DNA of 64,000 nucleotides. Source: Cryptomeria japonica (taxonomy: Eukaryota; Streptophyta; Pinopsida; Cupressales; Cupressaceae). The stretch lies in NCBI RefSeq assembly GCF_030272615.1, contig NC_081407.1:266113574-266177573 (forward strand), read 5' to 3'. A model generated the notes under the pieces. That model searched no databases. It worked only from the letters and a program-made list of their open reading frames with translations, and had not been told where the DNA came from. The position numbers were made by a program, and so were the translations under genes. Positions 11,527 through 24,383 of this stretch are shown here, one piece after another; the stretch's first letter is position 1; the number at the start of each line of letters is the position of its first letter.

Positions 11527-14500
11527 TTAATCTGAAGGAGTTAAACCAATCATTTCACGAAATTTTTCAAACTTAACACGACCCAATGCTTTGGTAAGTA
11601 TATCTGCAGGTTGGTCTGTAGTAGCACAATATTGAGGGGAGATATTACCATCTTTCACATAGTGCCGAATAAAATGAAACTTGGTGTTGATATGTTTGGT
11701 ACGATCATGAAACACTGGGTTCTTAGCCATTTTTATAGTAGATTGATTGTCAATAAAGAGTGGTGTGGAAGAAGCTTGTGGTGCCTGCAAATCTGCAAGA
11801 ATTCTTCGAAGCCATAAGATTTCTCTAGTTGCCTTAGATGCTACTATATATTCTGCTTCTGCAGAAGAGAGAGCTGGGACTGGTTGTTTTTTAGATTTCC
11901 AAGAGATTACAGCAGAACCAAGAGACATTAAGTAACCAGATGTAGATTTTCCATCATCCATATCACCTGCATAATCTGAATCTAAATAACTAAGCAAAGA
12001 AAATTTTGATATCTTGGAGTATTTAAGCCCATAGTTTTGAGTGCCCTATAGATATCGAAGAACCCGTTTGGCTGCTAACCAATGAGTTTCTCTAGGTTGT
12101 TGCATAAATCGTGACAGAACTCCAACAGAAAAAGAAATATCAGGTCGAGTAGTTGTAGCATAAATCAAACTGCCAACTAGTTGCCTATAAGAAGTTGCAT
12201 CAACCAAATCAGAGGAATCATTAGATGAAAGTTTGAGATTTTGCTCCATAGGAGTGCTGAGAGGCTTGCAATCAGCCATACCAAACTTTTTGAGAAGATC
12301 ACCAATATATTTTTGTTGACTGATGAAGATAGATTGGGGGTTTTGAATCACCTCAATTCCCAAATAGTAATGAAGATGACCCAAATCAGTCATATCAAAA
12401 CCTTGCTGCAATCTTTCTTTTACATTTTGAATATTAGCCTCACTAGTTCCAGTGATAAATAAATCATCCACATAAACAATAAGATAGACAATAGTACCAT
12501 CAATCTGTTTAACAAAAAGAGTTGCATCATCAAATTCAAAGTGATGAAAATTCAACTGCAAGAGATGCTCAGTAAGTTTTTCATACCAAGCTCGTGGGGC
12601 TTGTTTTAAACCATACAATGATTTTATAAGCTTGCATACCTTGTCCTCTTTACCAGGAACTTCAAAGCCTTCAGGTTGAGTCATATATACTATTTCTTTA
12701 AGATCACCATTCAAGAATGCAGTTTTAACATCCATGTGATGGATGTTCCAACCATTTTGGGCTGCTAAAGCCAACAAAACACGAATAGTAGTCCATTTTG
12801 CTATAGGGGCAAATGTTTCATCATAGTCTATGCCCTCTTTTTGAGCATAACCTTTGGCAACAAGGCGTGCTTTGTGTTTATCAAGTGAACCATCAGCGTT
12901 ATATTTATTTCTAAAAATCCACTTACAACCGATAGGTTTACAATAAAGAGGAGGATCAACCAACTCCCATGTGCCATTATTCAAAAGTGCATTATACTCA
13001 TGTTGCATAGCTTGCCTCCAAAATGAAATATGATGAGCTTCTTTATAGGAATTTGGTGTTGAATCGATTGTGAGATTGAGCTCATCAATAGACTCAAGGT
13101 TATCTGAAATATTAGATTGAGCTTGTAGCCTTGCTTTATAAGAACTTCTTGTACCTGTTTTACCTATTTCATCAGGTCGCAAATCTTTCAAAGTTTGTTG
13201 AACTTGTTTGGTCCACCTATGAGAGGATTTTTGTGGGACAATAGATGTTTCTATTTGTAGATTAGAATCTTCATTGGGAGGTAATGAGTCAGGCTCATCA
13301 TTAGTGAGAACATCACTATGAGAAGGGGCTTCTTCTGGTACATGAAGAGGTGGAGCATCATGAGTTGAGGTAGCTTGAGATGCAGGTTCTACACATGTAT
13401 TCATTTCTCCAGAGTGTAAAATCTCACAAGAATTTTCTATCCAAGGAGAAGATGTGGCAAATTTATCAAGTTGTTTTAACTCATTTTCAATATGTGTATC
13501 ACTTTTGAAAGATTCACAAAATACAACATCACGAGCAATAAAAAACTTTTTATGAACTTCATCATATAATCTATAGGCTTTTGAAGTTTCAGAATAGCCC
13601 AAAAAAAATGCACTTATAACTATGATGATGCAACTTATTCCTTTTTTCTTTAGGAATCAAAGCATAGCAAATAGAACCAAAAATTCGAAGGTGTCGAATA
13701 GTTGGAGGATAACCAAACCAAACCTCATATGGAGTTGTTTGGTGAAGAGCAGATGATGGAGATCTATTGCGAAGATAGATTGCTATTCTTGCTGCTTCAG
13801 CCCAAAAATATAACTTGATGCCTTTGAAATATAACATTGCTCGAACCATGTTCATGATAGTTCTATTCATTCTTTCAATAACACTGTTTTGTTGAGGAGT
13901 GCCTGGAATAGTGAGATGATGCTGAATACCATTTTGACAAAGATAATCCTCAAAAATTAGAGAAGTAAATTCTCCACCATTATCTGTTCGAAGAGTACCA
14001 ATTTGAGATTGAGCTTGATTTTCAATCATAACACGAAATCTTTTAAAAGTGTCAAAAGCCTCTAATTTTTGCTGCAAAAAATAAATCCAAGTCATGCGAC
14101 TATAATCATCAATAAACAACATAAAGTACTTAGATCCTCCAATAGAAGTTATTGGTAAAGGCCCACACAAATCTGAATGAATGAGTTGCAATTTTCTATG
14201 TGCTCTCCAGGTGGAATGAGGAAAAGAATTTTTATGTTGTTTGGCAAGAATACATGCTTCACATTTTTCAATTGATTTAGAAAAAAATGGCAAACCATCA
14301 ACACCATTCTTTTGCATGGTATGAATGCTATCATAACTAATATGCCCCAATCTTGCATGCCATAAAAGGCTTGGTGATAGACTCTCTTCTTCAGTAAGAT
14401 ATGCAAAAAATTTAGAAGTAGATGCACCATTTAATTTTAATAATCTTCCATCTTCACACCCAGTGAAAACAATTTGATTGTTAGATGTTTTTCTTACAAC

Positions 14501-15739
14501 AACCTGCCCATCTTTTAAGAAAATAGAATAGCCTTTTTGTCGAATCAATACTAATGATAGCAAATTTCGTTGTAATTCTGGAATAAATAATACATCATGA
14601 AGCACAAGGTCTTGAAGATTAGGCAACTTAAATCGAATAGTTCCTTTTCCAAGAGGTTTCAGACTAGATTTATCTGCTAAATAAATTGGACCATAGGCAC
14701 CTTCATGAAATTCTTCAAAACAATCACGTCGAAATGTCATATGTTGTGTGGCTCCAGTATCTAAGATCCAAGAATCATACCATGAGGAATTATATGTAAA
14801 ATCTGAAACAGAAAGCACATATTGATCACTATCACTGTCACAAGCAAATTGGGCTGCTCCTGAAATTTTATCCTCTGAAATTTTATCATCACTGTGCATT
14901 TTTGTTTTATCTTTCTATTTAAATAAATTTTCTCTAAAACTTTCTATCTTGTCCCATGAGAGCTTACATTCATGTGCTTCATGACTACCTTTTCTACCAC
15001 ATCTTTTACAATATAAATACTGCCTATCATTTTCATTATCATGTTGCCTCCATTGACCTCTAGTTTTTCCTTTATCATTATAACTATACTTTGAAGAGAT
15101 TTTATTGATAGATTTTTCTTTTTGATGAGCAAAACAAACATTTTCAGTAGTATTATCTATTTTCCTTCCAAAAGCTTTTTCACGTTCTGCTAACTTTTCA
15201 ACCAATTTATCAAATGAAATGGTTTTCAATTGATTACTTGCTTGAAGAGACTCTAGATAAGTGGAATGTGTTGGAAGAAGTGCCTTGATGAAAGCAGTGA
15301 GATAGATATCAACTTTTCCACCTGCAGCATCAACATCATGTTTTATAGCTCTGATTTCAGAAGCCAAACTCATAACATCACCATTTTTCAATTCAAGATT
15401 AAACAATTTTAATTGTAACTGAATAAACTCTAATTCTGAATGAGAATCAAATAAATCTTTTAATTTGTGAAGGGCTTCCCATGCAAATGTGCATCCTTGT
15501 ATATGTCGATACACATCTCCATTAACAGAAGCTCTTATCAAAGCCAAAGCTTTGGAATTTTTATATTGCCAAATTTCTTTTTCTTTAGCCTCAATTGGTG
15601 TTGTAGGTTGGGCATTTCCATCACAAATTTTAGACCATAAATCATTAAAAATGAGAGTGTTTTCAATTTTTCTATGCCATTCCATCCAATTATCTTTTCC
15701 TGTTAAAGTTTCTCCAATCAATGAAACAATAGACTGCAT
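11527..15739 (-). pseudogene. Copia-2 Gag-Pol polyprotein, two ambers and one frameshift
   Basis: Gag probably starts at the inner ATG at 15739 (MQSIVSLIGETLTG). A knuckle-like CKRCGRKGSHEAHEC has one residue more than the usual CX2CX4HX4C spacing. Protease shows WILDTGATQHMT; integrase shows HSDLCGP, TDNGGEF and NSVIERMNR (usual G replaced by S, catalytic E kept); RT shows MDVKTAFLNG and YVDDLF; RNase H shows DSDYAGD and SSAEAEY, ending at 11527. Lesions: TAG at 14915-14917 between nucleocapsid and protease; an 8-base A run (plus strand 13601-13608) that puts the integrase C-terminus one base out of frame with the RT part; and TAG at 12046-12048 where family members have Q after LRYL. Everything else is open. 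Confidence 0.94.
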
Positions 15740-15879
15740 TCTGAATTTAAAATAAATAAACACAATTTGCAAGGCCTGCAACTTTAAAATAACTTCTCAA
15801 TCCTTTAAAAATAGAGAATAAATAAATTGATATCACCTGAATCAATTTATTGTTTCTGTAGAATTCTCTGCTCTTATTT

Positions 15880-15895
15880 CTCCGCTCTGATACCA
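15880..15895 (-). other. Copia-2 primer-binding site (tRNA-iMet)
   Basis: Minus-strand TGGTATCAGAGCGGAG lies one base inside the 5' LTR and matches the complement of the initiator tRNA-Met 3' end. Confidence 0.9.
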
Positions 15896-15896
15896 C

Positions 15897-16125
15897 TGTT
15901 AGGGCAGAAATGTAAATGAAATGACAAAAATAAAATGAAACACTTTTCAATTAGTATTCAAGAAGTACTTGCTGCATAATAAAGGCAGCGAACAGTTTGC
16001 ACAGTTACACAAAAACTGTCGGATGGAACAAATAAGTTATAACTGTACAAAAACTAATAAAATCAAACAAAACTAAAATTAACCTAAAATTACTAAGTTT
16101 TAACCTAAAGATTAATACATTAACA
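15897..16125 (-). repeat. Copia-2 5' LTR
   Basis: Upstream LTR of Copia-2, almost identical to 11290-11518, followed by the target duplication ctatat. It lies immediately upstream of the remaining promoter of peroxidase copy 1. Confidence 0.95.
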
Positions 16126-16393
16126 CTATATAGGCATTTAACTCGGAAGAAGGAAGAATATTGTGGTCGGTGCTATGAAAAGTTGGGCCCACAAAATAAA
16201 GAAGATGAAGGAAATTTGTGGGTGGCATATGTCTTCTACTGTAAACATCTCCAATTTCCACCGCTAAAAATGTCACTACATCATCCTTCCCCGCATTATA
16301 AATACATAGCTATTGGAGAGTGAAATTTGCAGGCAAAAAAACTATAATTCAGGATATATACTGAATTGAGCTTAACGGGCATATTGAAAGAAA
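16126..16393 (+). promoter_or_regulatory. Proximal promoter and 5'UTR of peroxidase copy 1
   Basis: TATA box TATAAATA at 16297-16304, 97 bp before the ATG. The same box lies 96 bp before the ATG of copy 2 (31441-31448). The block around gtcttctactg (near 16232) and the leader ending gcatattgaaag are also shared with copy 2 and, in part, with the misplaced segment at 32820-33017. Only about 260 bp of native promoter remains between the gene and Copia-2. Confidence 0.8.
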
Positions 16394-17735
16394 ATGATGG
16401 GAAAGCGCAGAATGTATTTTTTCATTCTAGCTTTCGTTTATATGGTGGGTGCCTGTGCGAGTGCATTCTCTGCAAGGGATTTAAGCCTCCCAACTCCAGT
16501 GGACGGCCTTTCCTGGACATTTTACAGCACGAGTTGCCCAACGTTGGAGTCAATTGTGAAAGAACGTATTGAGTATTATCTCAATCAAGATATCACGCAG
16601 GCGGCTGGTCTCCTCAGACTGCATTTCCACGACTGCTTCGTGCAGGTATGTTCATATCAAAATTGTCTAATTGGTTGTGTTTATTGGTATTTCGTGGTGT
16701 TAATCGATTTGTGGACGAATTTGACAGGGATGCGACGGTTCAGTGCTGCTGAACGGGACATCAAATGAGAGGGTGACTCCTCCAAATGTATCATTGCGAG
16801 CGATGGCCTTCACAATTATTAATGACATAAAAGCGAGAGTGGAAGCCGCCTGCAGTGGAATCGTCTCATGCGCTGACATATTAGCTTTGGCTGCTCGTGA
16901 TTCTGTCAACAAGGTCTGAAATCTGTCATCCCAATCACATTGATGTTATTGATTAGCTTAAGTTTTTCAGTTTTTAGAAGGATTTTCTAACACAATTTGA
17001 GTGTCTTTTGAAGGCTGGAGGACCATTCTATCCATTACCGCTAGGGAGAAGAGACAGCCTTGGCTTCGCAAATCTAACAACCGTTCTTGCAAATTTACCT
17101 GCGCCGAGTTCCAACGTAACTGGTCTTATGAGCGTCTTGTCTCTGAAAGGCCTTACTTTCACGGATCTGGTGGCTCTTTCAGGTACATATTTCTAAATAT
17201 ATGTATTTGTTCCTATTGAAGTTATGCTTATACCCAAGGATTTTGTTTCTTACAATATAAGATTTCAGGTGGGCACACAACCGGCAGAGCGAACTGCTCG
17301 TCCTTTGACAACAGACTGCATGACAGCGTGACGGGAGAAAATGAACAAGATCCCACTCTCGACCAGACATTTGCAAAGCAACTTTATCTCACTTGTCCCA
17401 CAAACACAACCGTCAACACGACCAATTTGGATATTCGCAGCCCAAAAGTATTCGAAAACAAATATTACGTGGACCTTCTGAATAGACAAACGCTCTTCAC
17501 ATCGGACCAGAGTCTCTACACAGACAGTCGAACCCGAGGCGTGGTAATAGATTTTGCAATCAATCAAACATCCTTCTTTGAACAGTTTGTTTTGAGCATG
17601 TTGAAGATGGGTCAGCTAGATGTCCTCACCGGAAGCCAGGGAGAGATACGTGAGAATTGTGAGATTGCAAACCCAACTTCTTCAGTTTTCTCCATCCTCA
17701 ATCCTCAAGTTTCCTCCTCCTCGTACTCCACATAA
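16394..17735 (+). CDS. Class III secretory peroxidase, intact (copy 1)
   Basis: Plant class III peroxidase: a secreted haem enzyme that oxidises phenolics with H2O2, for example in wall cross-linking or defence. Four exons, all introns GT-AG: 16394-16645, 16728-16913, 17014-17182, 17269-17735, giving 357 residues. Residues 1-26 form a signal peptide (hydrophobic [13 protein letters not shown]). Distal haem site R75/H79 is in [15 protein letters not shown], with the calcium ligands D80 and D87 kept. [14 protein letters not shown] follows, and proximal H205 is in [10 protein letters not shown]. The protein ends with a serine-rich tail after ENC. Paralogues start at the second ATG (16397). A poly(A) signal AATAAA lies at 17767. 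The intron positions are the classical ones of the family. Copies 2 and 3 are broken relatives. The substrate cannot be told from sequence. Confidence 0.93.
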
Positions 17736-20700
17736 ATCATATGAAGAAGCAGCTTTTCCTTTTTCAAATAAATGTGCCTCATCCACCATGGAGGTGGAAA
17801 GCTGGATTGCTGAGTATAATTGTCAGTCCTCCAAATAATGAATTAAATCAAAAGATAGGATGACATGTAATCCATTTTATTGGAGTAGTAAGCGTTCACT
17901 CATTTAATATGATTTCAAGTTATGCTTTAATCTTTTCTGCGTTCGTCAAAGGCTTTTTAAGATAATATATAAAGTGGATCTATAATCCTTTTAAAATTTA
18001 GGCTGTACGGACTGTAGTAATTTTTGGTATGTTTGTAAACATTATAATTAGTATGATGAGAATTATTTTGAAATAGTGAATTAGTAAATAAGTATTTGTG
18101 TCAAAATGAGGTGTAATAGTTATGTCAATTTTAATTTATATTAAATGGTCTAAAAGTTTGAAAGTTGCATTGGATTGATAGAAAACTCAACAATTTTATA
18201 AAAAACCTTGAAAGAATGTTTGCCGACTCGTTATTTTGAAATAAAGTCCCAAAACTAAAGAATTATGTTTGAATTGTATTGTTCCTTTTAACTATGCTTT
18301 ATTTTGAATCTCAACTAGAATTTATAACTTTCCTTGTTGTCACACTTAACTGAATTTCTGTAAAATTGAAATGGAAAAGGAAACAAACTAAAAAGATGTG
18401 ATATTAATTTAACATCATGAAAATTACTGAAATTTGCACTTTTTTGGTTTCTTTACAATCTATAACACAAATCAAGATTGTATTGCAATCAAATACATTG
18501 GCTTTCTTGAACACATAATATAGATATATGTAATGTAAGTCATACAACAAGTAGTTGACACTATTGGGTCCTAACATCCTTGGGATTATTATATGATTAT
18601 CAAAAAATAGACACCATTTCTTTGCATCTCACAAAATAGAGTATGTCCCTCTTTGAAAACTATTGTGTTTAATTTGAATCATTAAGAAGTAGTTAAAAAA
18701 ATGGGCATTACAAATTAGTTAGTATTCTCTAATAAAAATCATGTTGCACACACATATGTTGAGCTTTTCAATATATGGTATTTTCAGGTGTCTATGATCC
18801 CTACCATGGGTGCTCGATTCTATTGTCACTTCCAACAAACTTAATATAGACTCGATAGCTCCAAGATATAATCATCAAGTACATAATTATTGCTTATCCA
18901 TATAATCTACTTTGTAAGAAACCAAAGTATCAATTCTATGTATTTGCAAAAGGAAAGAATGAAATCACTTAAATTAAATCAAGCAATTGGTACAAAATGA
19001 AATTGTATATAATGCACATTCAACAAAAGGTTCTTGTATGACATGCATTTAGGTTTGGCCTCCCAAAACTCTAAGAAATAGACTAAATCCCTCCTATGCA
19101 TTCCTCTTTGTATGGAGTCTAACATTCTATATGGGGATCTTAGAAAACCTCAAGTTATAAAAAGAGAACTTGTGACTTAAGAGATAAATGCACTTACCAT
19201 GGTATCAAAAGAATGAGCTTTTTTTATTACTCTGACATGAATCTCCAACCAATTTATTGGCATTGGAAAATTCCTAATTATATAGGCATGTGCATCAAAT
19301 GTGCTTGCAACAACGAAAATAGCATTAGTGTAGAGATAAAAGAAAAATAAATAATGATCTACAATCTTTAAAAATGAGAGCACCTAGAGTAGATATTTGT
19401 CAAGAGTACCATATAGATTTAATTTTTTATTTAATTTAATTCCAATACTGATGACGTTTGACGAACCAAATATTTAATTTAATTTAATTCAAATATCATC
19501 ATTATTTTTAATTCAAATGTAGGCTATGTTATCTTTATTTAGGGTCAAGATGATATGGATATGATTGCCATTCAAACCCTATTAACCACTCAATATATCT
19601 AGGCAAAATTAATTAGACATTTACTTACATGGTTCATCAAGATATCAAAGGTAGGTAATGCAAGATGTAATTTTCAACAAGATTGCCTTAATCTCTCTCA
19701 TTCTAGACAAGTAAAAAAAAATAGAAGGGAAATAGATACAAAATCTCTTCTTTACAACTAAAGGGTCTAAATAATTCTCACAACCAAGGATAACATGTTA
19801 GAGAAAGAGTAAGCAACCACATCTACTACTCATAACGCACACACACACATGCATGCATAAGAGATCAAACACATGGGGATACTCACTAGAAAATAATTGG
19901 TTTTCACTTCAAAAGACTCTCAACCAAGGGGTTTCTTCCCTAATAGATACTCAAGGTCTAAGAGGCACTATTACTCACTACTCAAGTTGATCCATATTGA
20001 TTCAAATATTGACTCAAACAAAAAACACTTTATGCAAACATGTTCTAAGAACTTTTTAGTTGGAGGGTCATGTAAACAAAGAGTCACGACTTGGCATAGT
20101 GAATATAAGGCCCTAGTGTACAACCCAAAGCTCTAATGCCATATGTAAGGACCTACATAATAATAAAATAAAAATATATATAAAGTACACATAATTAAAC
20201 ATAACTTAAACCAACTTGTTTAATATAGAAGAATAGAGACATGTACTAGATTTCAATAAAATGTTTGTCTACATAAACCCAATAACTAGGAAAAACATAA
20301 AAAAATTATTTCCCTTAAATGTGAATATCATATGGCTGAGTACATCAAGTTCATAATTGAATCAATCCTAATACTCTTAACATGTAACCTCTGCATGAGA
20401 ACACCATGGGTGAGAACATCATCAAAGCACTTTACCACAAAACTACACAAGAATACATAGCAATCTAAAACTAGAAAGAGTGATAGAATCTAGTGCAACA
20501 TTATATATCGAACATTGTACATGCATAATGAAAATACTAATGTATCAAGATCATGATATGGAATAGATAAGGAAATAAATAATCAAATAGTAAATATTTA
20601 CCAATAATTAGAAATTTTTTACCAAAACATCTTTTTGGGTTGACTATTGGTAGGTAGATTTGATGTAGAAACCTACCTTTCTCTATTACTGCATATGTGT

Positions 20701-21639
20701 AACCCATCCAACCTAAAATAAAATTAAACATAAATATTTATCAAGCTTTTATACAAGCATATAAAATGTATATCTAATTGAACACAAAGCATGAATTAGT
20801 CACACAATATTTCATGAACTATGAGATAACCAATAACACATGATTCAATGATAGATGTCAACATGTGATGATAATGGATAACATATGCCTTACCAAAATA
20901 CATCCACAAAATTAAACTATGATAATCATCACCATCATGCTACAATTTTTAATGGCCCAAAATCTATGATCACAATTAAAATAAGATAACTCACACATAC
21001 TATTATTGGTTATAAGGAAATGTTGATATGAGTATATCTTTTACTTCATAACTTTAAATATACCTATACTCTTTCTATAGTTCTATTTTCTTCAATCTTG
21101 TACAAAATACTATCCTTCCTTAAAAGTGATACACATTCTAATGAGGAAAGTTTCAATAACAAGACAATATAATACTACATAAACATAGACTAATGTATAA
21201 AAATTCTTCAATCTTTGTCTATGTTTCTATTAGAAATAGTTGATCACTTACTTTATAGACAACTAACTCAATAATAATCTAATTAACTAGTTAATATAAC
21301 ATGTCATAATAAAAGATGAACCCTTCATAAATGTCTCCCACTTGCAAATTCCACATTCCTGCCCCTTCCTATGACTCAATCATTTGCTATGAATCCATCT
21401 CTGGTTGATCTCATTATGGATCATTCTTTTCTTGGGGGTGGTTTTTCTCATCCTACTAGGGTAATGTGATGGTTGTGGTCAAGGCTCCAATTGTGGGGGC
21501 TCCTAAGCTAGATGGTCTAGCTTGGGGTCCCACTCTGGCTACTTTTTCTTTGGATCTGGGTGGGCATCCTTTCCTTATATTTTTGCTCATTTTTTTTGGC
21601 CACCACTTCCTCTACCTCCAAGCAATGAGCATCCTATGA
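17736..21639. other. 3' end of peroxidase copy 1, then long AT-rich spacer
   Basis: The start holds the 3'UTR of copy 1 with AATAAA at 17767-17772. The rest is AT-rich with no supported gene. Near 20125-20145 the plus strand reads gctctaatgccata followed by tgtaaggacc, which resembles a worn inverted tRNA-iMet primer site beside an LTR start of a minus-strand Copia; no partner LTR or coding relic was found, so this is only a hint. No other repeat or RNA gene was recognised. Confidence 0.45.
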
Positions 21640-22455
21640 ATATTTATTAAGAAAAATCTTGTCAGTTGCTAATGTCGCCAAGGCTGCTACTACTCATGGT
21701 GCTTTCTAAAAAATGAAGGGTTTTGTCAAGATGAGAATCCCTTATGCTTATATTTCTCCTATGATTCCTCTAAGAAAGGAACTACTTGAATGTGAAGATT
21801 ATTTTATTAAGTAGATCTTAATCTATAGTGTTTTTTTTTGTTTGTTTTTTTAATTTTTGTTTTCTCTTCCCAACTTGCATTCTTGGATTTTGAAGGTTTC
21901 ATCTTGTCTAGTCGAGGGTAAAATAGATCTTTAACCTTCTACCAAAGGTCTTTTATTGTTTTCTTTGGTTTTTAGAATGATGGACATGCTATGCTTGATG
22001 GTGAGCCTTGGAGGTGGGATTCACATCCCCTCTTAGTGCACCCCTAGGTTTCTTCTTTCAATCCTTTAAAATATTTAACTAATATTTTTCTTATGTTGGT
22101 AATATTGCCTTATCTTCCCCTTATTTTATGGTGTGATGAACCCTATGAGGCTATTGGTAATACTTTAGGTATATTCGTGAAGATGGACTCTATGACTAAA
22201 GACTATTGTCATACTTCCTTTGCTTGCATTATATTTGAATTTTACCTTTCAAAAGCTTTGCCTGGTGAGGTCATTCTATATGTTAACGATAGATCTTGAT
22301 ATTAGATAGTGTACTATGAGGGGATACAATTCTCTACAAGTATTTTTTTGGTACCAAGCATTTGGCTTATGAGTGCTTCCATAGTGCTAAAAGGAAGTCT
22401 TCCTCAATTTGGTGGAAGAATGAAAGTCATGGCCACCTTATTATTTTTCATTAGG
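21640..22455 (+). pseudogene. LINE retrotransposon ORF1 remnant
   Basis: Worn coding DNA that reads like the ORF1 of plant L1-type LINEs (DUF4283-type domain plus zinc knuckle). Visible pieces are GEPWRWDSHPLLVHP near 21995-22045, VILPYLPLILWCDEPYEAIG and KALPGEVILYVNDRS (to about 22299), and TKHLAYECFHSAKR near 22350. The last corresponds to a CCHC knuckle whose first two cysteines have become aromatic residues. Several stops and frame changes are present. No endonuclease or reverse transcriptase follows, so only a 5' fragment remains. Called on domain resemblance by eye. Confidence 0.55.
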
Positions 22456-22459
22456 TTTC

Positions 22460-23566
22460 TTCTGATACTGATGCTGTTTTAGAGGATTTAGAACTATAAA
22501 GTGGAAAATTGGAGAACCTTAGCCAATTCACCACTTGAAAAAAAAGGGAATTCACTAGGCTACAATTTTCACTTGGGGAGACTTTACATTCAAAAGAGAG
22601 GGATAAATATACTAGATCCAATCCCAAAGGATGCAAGGATTGAATACTAAGTGGATTGGAATGTAATTAACCCTCTTTTGTAAGTTGATTGATTGAATTA
22701 AGACTAAGTGCTAAAAATGGAGACAAAGTATGTGAAAACAACGTGCTACAAATTCGGGATTCAGTCGTGCACCTAGATCTAAGAAGTTTGAGATGATTCA
22801 GAGTTTCTCTGTAAAATTCAGCAAAAGTTATAAGGATCATGTGTTCGGACAAGGGCACCCTCCTTTCAGTCCTCCGAACTTTCTATGCATCAAAATGGGT
22901 TTTTTCATCTCTGCGAATAAAGCTTAATTCCAGAAGTACAGTTGCACATAAAAAGAAAGGGAATTGAATGAAATTGATATGATTATACCTCCTTGTGAAG
23001 TTTTACTTGCCTCCACATGGAATTAGGGTTTCACGAAGTAGAATGTTGATCTCCTCTTCAATGCTTGAAACCTTGTCTCTATTGTTGCTCCAAAGCTTGA
23101 AGGAAGACTGAGAAATGCTCAATTTCTCTTGAATGCTTCAATGCTTTATCTCTTGAATGCTTGGATGTTTGATTGAATTTAAATACATATTAAATGAGAG
23201 GGTAAATCACTCTTATATACTTGCCAGTGAGTTTAATTAACTAATTTTCTAACTTGGGCCGACATAGGAGGGCATTCCCACTTCAAATTTGAGTTATGTC
23301 CAAGGGGAGAGGATGAAGGGAGGTTCCGAATAGGGGATCCTAGGCTTCCACACCCTAGTTCCAATGGATCCTAGGGCACCATGCCCTAGTCCTACCCTAT
23401 TTTGGGGAAAGATCAAGGTGCAGGCAGAGTGCAAGGTTGAATTGCAATGTGTTTTTGATGTGCATGAGCATATTTAGGTCTCTGATTAGGCCGAGAGGTG
23501 CAAATACTAAGGTGAAGACCGAAATGTAGTAAAAAATTGCAAGGGATGAAATTTTAGGACGTTACA
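22460..23566 (-). mobile_element. Gypsy-type 3' LTR (Gypsy-2)
   Basis: On the minus strand TGTAACGTCCTAAAATTTCA starts at 23566, directly after the purine-rich AAAGTGGGGGCTAAA (23567-23581), a good polypurine tract. A TATA-like TATATAAG lies on the minus strand at 23212-23219, as expected at the U3/R border. The far end is not certain; about 22460 is an estimate set by the neighbouring LINE remnant. No matching 5' LTR was found near 28 kb. Confidence 0.6.
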
Positions 23567-24083
23567 TTTAGCCCCCACTTTAGCGGTTTTATAAGCTTGT
23601 GCAAATACAGACGGTAAAGTACAAGGAATTCAGATTAAAAGAGTTTCACCACATCAAGGAGGCAAGATTCACCAAGCCCCTAGTGGGATTTAGGATCTTA
23701 CGACTTCAATGATAAGGTAAAAGGAAGACCATGAGAGTGAGAGAGAACCATGACTACAACTAGTAAGGATCTCTTACTATGATCCATGAAAGGAATACCA
23801 AAAATTACAAACCAAAGGCAAAGTTCGGTAAGTAACTTTAAGTATCAAAAGAGAGAATTATGAGTGGAGTGTATGCCCCCATGTTAAAGCGATTGCATAC
23901 GCCTTATCGAGAGAAATTGTTTTAAGGTAGGATACACCCAAAAAAGACAAGCACATTACCACAATAATTTATCCCCCAAGAGAGGACAAATCATAGGATA
24001 ATGAATACAAACACAAAACACAAGGTGGTTTCACCTAGCTTTGGAGTCACTATGCCTCTTATGATAACTCTTGTACATCATGA

Positions 24084-24116
<33 letters not shown>

Positions 24117-24293
24117 ATCATCCTCATCCCTTAAAAAGAGGAAACCACCATGGAAGAAGGGAACCCATGTGTCTTTTGAGTCAACATGGGAGAGACCAAA
24201 AGAGATCTCAACACTTTGCATCGTCCTCAAGTAGAAAACACTAGGGACAAAAAATATAAGAATAGAGAGAAAAAATAGAAGAATGCCACAAAC

Positions 24294-24334
<41 letters not shown>

Positions 24335-24383
24335 TAGAGTGCTAATGGAGCTAAACAAGCACGTCATCCTACCCCCGATCTTG
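23567..24383 (-). other. 3' untranslated part of Gypsy-2
   Basis: Non-coding stretch between the linker ORF and the 3' LTR. It begins with the polypurine tract and contains simple repeats: (TA)n then (GA)n near 24087-24114, and an (AG)n tract at 24299-24332. No RT or integrase remnant is seen, although an autonomous Gypsy would carry them before this point. Confidence 0.5.

Larger units (their letters stand above)
11290..16125 (-). mobile_element. Young full-length Copia element (Copia-2) in a peroxidase promoter
   Basis: A 4836-bp element on the minus strand with two 229-bp LTRs (TG...CA) that differ at a single position by eye (CAG versus CGG near 11423/16021). Flanks are ctatat at 11284-11289 and 16126-16131, a 5- to 6-bp target duplication. 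Primer-binding site, Gag, protease, integrase, RT, RNase H and polypurine tract are all present in Copia order. Near-identical LTRs mean recent insertion, yet the polyprotein carries two TAG codons and one frameshift. Its 5' LTR ends 268 bp before the ATG of peroxidase copy 1, pointing away from the gene. Confidence 0.96.

Noticed and set aside
17265-17567. Minus-strand ORF over peroxidase exon 4
   Set aside because: Antisense of a proven exon; recurs in copy 2 at 32397-32699 for the same reason.
20125-20200. Possible Copia LTR start with inverted primer site
   Set aside because: Only a degenerate gctctaatgccata and a TGTAAGG start; no partner LTR or coding relic was found.
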